Assembly: GCA_004299845.1 (NCBI GenBank)
Contig: CP036201.1
Location: forward strand, 558,001 to 622,000
Length of the DNA stretch: 64,000 nucleotides
Reading direction: 5' to 3'
Source of the DNA: Verrucomicrobia bacterium S94
GTDB lineage: Bacteria > Verrucomicrobiota > Kiritimatiellia > Kiritimatiellales > Pontiellaceae
Of the stretch, positions 62,001-64,000 are shown piece by piece (the first letter of the stretch is position 1; each line of letters starts with the position of its first letter). The notes below the pieces were generated by a model, which saw nothing but the letters and a program-made list of their open reading frames with translations, did not search any database and was not told where the DNA came from. The position numbers and the translations under genes were made by a program.

Positions 62001-64000
62001 CACGAAGGTTTGGCGTTTAGATTCGGGCGGTGCGCTGCTGTTTTACGACGGAACGATTACCGAGGATACATTCAATACAATCACAGCACGTTCTGATGGT
62101 GATATTTTACTCGGCGGCGAGAACTTTATCAGAAAGCTGTCCGGTGATTTTTCTGCAAATGAAGTTGTTACAAAATATTCCATAAAATCTTCGAGTGGAT
62201 CTCAGCTGTTTTGTTTTGATATCCATGGCCGCCATCTCTTTACACTGGATGCCCAAACAGGACAAAAGCTTTATTCTTTTGAGTACGATTCTGCCGGCCG
62301 GCTGCTGTCGATAACGGATCTGGATGGTCTGAAAACGGTTATTGAAAGAGATGACTCCGGATCTGCTGCGGCGATTATTGCTCCGCACGGTCAGCGGACG
62401 GAACTGGAGATGAATACAGAACATCAGCTGATCGCGGTTCGCAATCCTGCGGGTGAAGAGGTGACGCTGGCGTACAATGAAAGCGGATTGCTTACAGATG
62501 TGATCAGTCGTCGTGGGTATCGCACGCAGATTGAATATGATGACACCACCGGGTTGCTCAACGCAGTGATCGATCCGGAGGCAGAACCTCAGACGGTAGA
62601 AACGCTCTTTACGTCCGGTGCAACCCAAACGGTTCGGCAGGTCACTGCTGCGGGGATTACCAATCTCTATACCTCCGTCCAATATAATAATGGGGAGACC
62701 GTTCGAATGATTGTAAATGGTGCGGGACTGACCAACCGGACGGAATCGACCGATATGAAATCGACTTCGGTTGCGGCTGATGGAACGCAGGTGTATACCG
62801 AATATGCCCCGCACCCCTATTTTGGAATGCGGGCGAAATACCCGGCATATACGCAGACCACCCTGCCGTCCGGGCGTACGCTGAGTGTGACGTCAGAGTG
62901 GACGGCGGTCTATGTGTGCGATACCGATTTTCTGGCACTGGATTCATCGCTTAAAACACAGCGTATACAGGATCGGGTGACCCGTTTCGAATATGCCCGG
63001 AGTAATCGCACGTCGATTGTTACCTCTCCGGAAGGACGTATTTCCCGTGTGGAATCTGATGAAAAGGGCCGTCCGGTCCTTGTTCAGGATCCCCGCCGCT
63101 GGCCGCTGATCAATGAATACGACGACGAAGGACGTCTTGTTGAAATCCGTCAGGGCGAAGGGGAGGAACTGCGCCGCACGACGTTCCAGTACAATGAGGC
63201 CGGCTGGCTGGAAGTTTCCAGAAATGCACTGGAACAGGGCATAACCAACACCTGTGATGCCGTCGGACGCGTGATCCGCACCGATCGTGCCGACGGAACC
63301 GACACACAGCTCGGGTACAACAAATCCTCTGTTCCGGTCTGGATCCAGCTGCCGAACGAACAGGTTCACACCTACACCAACAGTCCCGTCAACATCCGGT
63401 CGCGTTATACCCCGCCAAACCTGGACGGACAGGATTTCACAACCCGATACACACACGACGACGACCGCCGTCCGACTTCCACCGTCAAACCTGACGGCAC
63501 GGTAATCACCAATCAATATGACGCGGCGGGCCGGCTGGTTGATATTCAGGCCCTGCGCGACGGCACGCAGCTGCATCACACCGAACGGATCTTTGATCCG
63601 GAAACCGGCCAGCTGTCGGAAGTCCGTCAGGGCACGGAATCTGTGGCCTACGCCTTCGACGGCTCGCTGCTCACCAACGTCACACTCAGCGGTGCAGTCA
63701 ACGCACAGCTGGGGCTGGACTACAACGACTACTGGGAACTGTCCGGCCTGACCCTCAACGGCGAGCTGCTGGCCGACTATGAATACGACCTCGACGGACT
63801 GCTCACCCGAGCCGGCGCGCTCGACTATACCCGCCATCCCGACAGCGGCGACCTGACCGGTTCGTCCTGCGGCACCGTCAGCGATTCCATCGAGCTCAGC
63901 CTCTTTGGTGAAACGACGAACTACACGGCCTCCTCCGGTTCAGCGCAGCTCTACACCGCCGCCTGTCAGCGCGACGCCCTGGGCCGCATCGCCTGCAAAA
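59002..64000 (+). CDS. Giant secreted teneurin-like RHS repeat protein (3' end outside window)
   Basis: One frame is open from ATG 59002 to the window end, at least 1,666 residues. Signal peptide 1-24 (ending LSAQ). Then a possible discoidin/lectin-like start, a fibronectin III-like domain (about 126-192, ITEYVIYQDGIELD), a carboxypeptidase-regulatory-like fold (about 240-310, VRGCVKDRSGQPLAGVRV), a beta-rich middle, NHL-type repeats (about 760-1055, VCLAVDSAGVLYFSDTSKG, GKVYTVAGDGT) and, from about 1085, YD/RHS repeats (FEYDSAGRLLSITDLDG, LVDIQALRDGTQL). NHL plus YD repeats is the bacterial teneurin layout; YD repeats build a shell around a C-terminal toxin. That C-terminus is not visible. 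TTGACA promoter and AAGGG site precede it. Confidence 0.85.
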   Translation, partial: MMKKRMVLTVGGCFLMGWATLSAQRPVFDWIGSDSNGCPSMRMEGRVDKRIEIQYSTNLLSGWTSLDCLYPESNQFSYVHTSGQQDVGFYRMLEFPGTNQPAWSQESELNGFLSESGTFDLQWEEPVSGYPITEYVIYQDGIELDTVDAQTRSYQLSGAAPGDVYEISVMARNSNGDWSEVQLSSTVTVAPTDPVKIAPSLPVGAIGSFSSRVSFLYQGDHPVQFEVQEEALDTNRLSVVRGCVKDRSGQPLAGVRVSLRDRTESGYTYSRADGMFDLVANGGGALFVDYEREGFLSAQRTVRVGWNEIKVAPDVVLIPLDPVATPVEFGVSARAQVAESSVVTDEDGARRVTAIFSKNTEAFAVLPDGSTNSVDQLTVRATEYTVGDSGPEAMPGELRAPMAYTYCVEYSADEVMDGRIEFTQPVAIYLDNFLNIPVGLPIPVAWYDDETKAWIAEKNGSVVDFLGTDANGLAQIDCDGDGMAESLSGLLADGYTEDELLLLARTRTAGSYWRTTVTHFTPYDWNYPYVSELSSEERPQPLDIKQQQTVSDASTDPGHGTVAIENRNFNEALAVPGTPYNLHYESSAHRGNTLEIPLTGETLSPDVKRVDLSVRIAGKTYTYEYDPATNLNFSFQWDGLDAYGYPCASARGKFTLSYLAHARYSISNSEAQEIFGRSGMPQNVITNQQGEVLTRQLIPSSVQKRCLIENPEGIDRTDFGGWALDVNHQYDPKSGILFYGDGRRDTPKSLHALDFLDGESRGFWYGNGDIVSAPDGTVYLSEFGAVYRVKTTGETNLIIGGIYLCSIGEPGTDWYLSDRVCLAVDSAGVLYFSDTSKGLICRWTEDQGVVPIAGGGTSDADGTPCDQIRLNDPEALYVMDDGSVFYTEPSLNRVRCIYPDGKVYTVAGDGTDEYRGDGSAARLAGLPGPCDVAAASDGSLYIAGPSASVSGELYYLRKVDPQGIIHTVFDPQIDGTGGSISAICIDVDDVVWFLEDCSNGTKVWRLDSGGALLFYDGTITEDTFNTITARSDGDILLGGENFIRKLSGDFSANEVVTKYSIKSSSGSQLFCFDIHGRHLFTLDAQTGQKLYSFEYDSAGRLLSITDLDGLKTVIERDDSGSAAAIIAPHGQRTELEMNTEHQLIAVRNPAGEEVTLAYNESGLLTDVISRRGYRTQIEYDDTTGLLNAVIDPEAEPQTVETLFTSGATQTVRQVTAAGITNLYTSVQYNNGETVRMIVNGAGLTNRTESTDMKSTSVAADGTQVYTEYAPHPYFGMRAKYPAYTQTTLPSGRTLSVTSEWTAVYVCDTDFLALDSSLKTQRIQDRVTRFEYARSNRTSIVTSPEGRISRVESDEKGRPVLVQDPRRWPLINEYDDEGRLVEIRQGEGEELRRTTFQYNEAGWLEVSRNALEQGITNTCDAVGRVIRTDRADGTDTQLGYNKSSVPVWIQLPNEQVHTYTNSPVNIRSRYTPPNLDGQDFTTRYTHDDDRRPTSTVKPDGTVITNQYDAAGRLVDIQALRDGTQLHHTERIFDPETGQLSEVRQGTESVAYAFDGSLLTNVTLSGAVNAQLGLDYNDYWELSGLTLNGELLADYEYDLDGLLTRAGALDYTRHPDSGDLTGSSCGTVSDSIELSLFGETTNYTASSGSAQLYTAACQRDALGRIACK

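Noticed and set aside
62944-63837. 297-codon minus-strand frame inside the RHS gene
   Set aside because: Arises from the GC-rich third positions of the RHS gene; no similarity.

Overview
The window looks like a chromosomal segment of a free-living, Gram-negative-type anaerobe from the PVC group, most likely a Kiritimatiellota (Pontiella-like) bacterium. This is an inference from gene content. The supporting features are two secreted formylglycine-type sulfatases, a secreted GH5-like glycosidase, a PEP-CTERM protein, a planctomycete-type cytochrome domain, a Tat-targeted Gfo/Idh/MocA oxidoreductase, a heptosyltransferase for lipopolysaccharide and a full-length pyruvate:ferredoxin oxidoreductase. 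No rRNA operon, CRISPR array, prophage or intact insertion sequence was seen. One tRNA gene, tRNA-Ser(TGA), is present.

Layout. 1-6113: end of tsaD, lysS, a PEP-CTERM protein and mfd. 6067-12177: a tightly packed run pyrB-argF-heptosyltransferase-two HAD phosphatases-queE-queC-queD, met by convergent queF; together the que genes carry the route to preQ1 from 7,8-dihydroneopterin triphosphate. 12758-22083: rhomboid protease, uvrB, a sulfatase followed by a GH5-like enzyme, PduO-type cobalamin adenosyltransferase, a YehS-like protein and a fatty acid desaturase. 22269-29892: a translation/RNA block ffh-rpsP-khpA-trmD-rplS-rnhB, then convergent ybeY-pgpH-phoH. 30151-36916: PEGA lipoprotein, nifJ and a Gfo/Idh oxidoreductase. 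37248-41332: three envelope or periplasmic proteins with odd architectures: DUF2231 plus cytochrome, FMN-binding-like plus helical repeats, and a TonB-like anchor plus a vWA-like domain without MIDAS. 41429-44610: XylR-like regulator, KDG kinase and KDPG aldolase, the lower half of uronate catabolism. 44947-47216: YceH-like protein and a second sulfatase. 47313-49612: a compact DRTGG / CBS-ATPase / DRTGG / PHP module. 49616-58142: NYN protein, DAHP synthase-chorismate mutase, a very unusual beta-helix/deiodinase-like/EF-hand protein, tRNA-Ser, a transposase relic, a BspA-type leucine-rich repeat protein, thiD and nudC. 59002-64000: the first 1,666 codons of a giant teneurin-like RHS protein that runs off the window.

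How the genes fit together. Sulfatases, the GH5-like enzyme and the kdgK-eda pair suggest use of sulfated, uronate-containing (marine algal) polysaccharides. Products would pass through KDPG to pyruvate and then through NifJ to acetyl-CoA and reduced ferredoxin. The DRTGG/CBS-ATPase/PHP module belongs to families usually met beside electron-bifurcating hydrogenases in anaerobes, but no hydrogenase gene is visible here.

Sequence quality. Four genes (uvrB, trmD, kdgK, the PHP gene) are each broken by one missing base, and each is restored over its full length by adding one base. Three of the four sit in C or G runs of five or six. This pattern points to homopolymer undercalls in the assembly rather than real gene loss, so these genes are annotated as full-length CDS with a frameshift.
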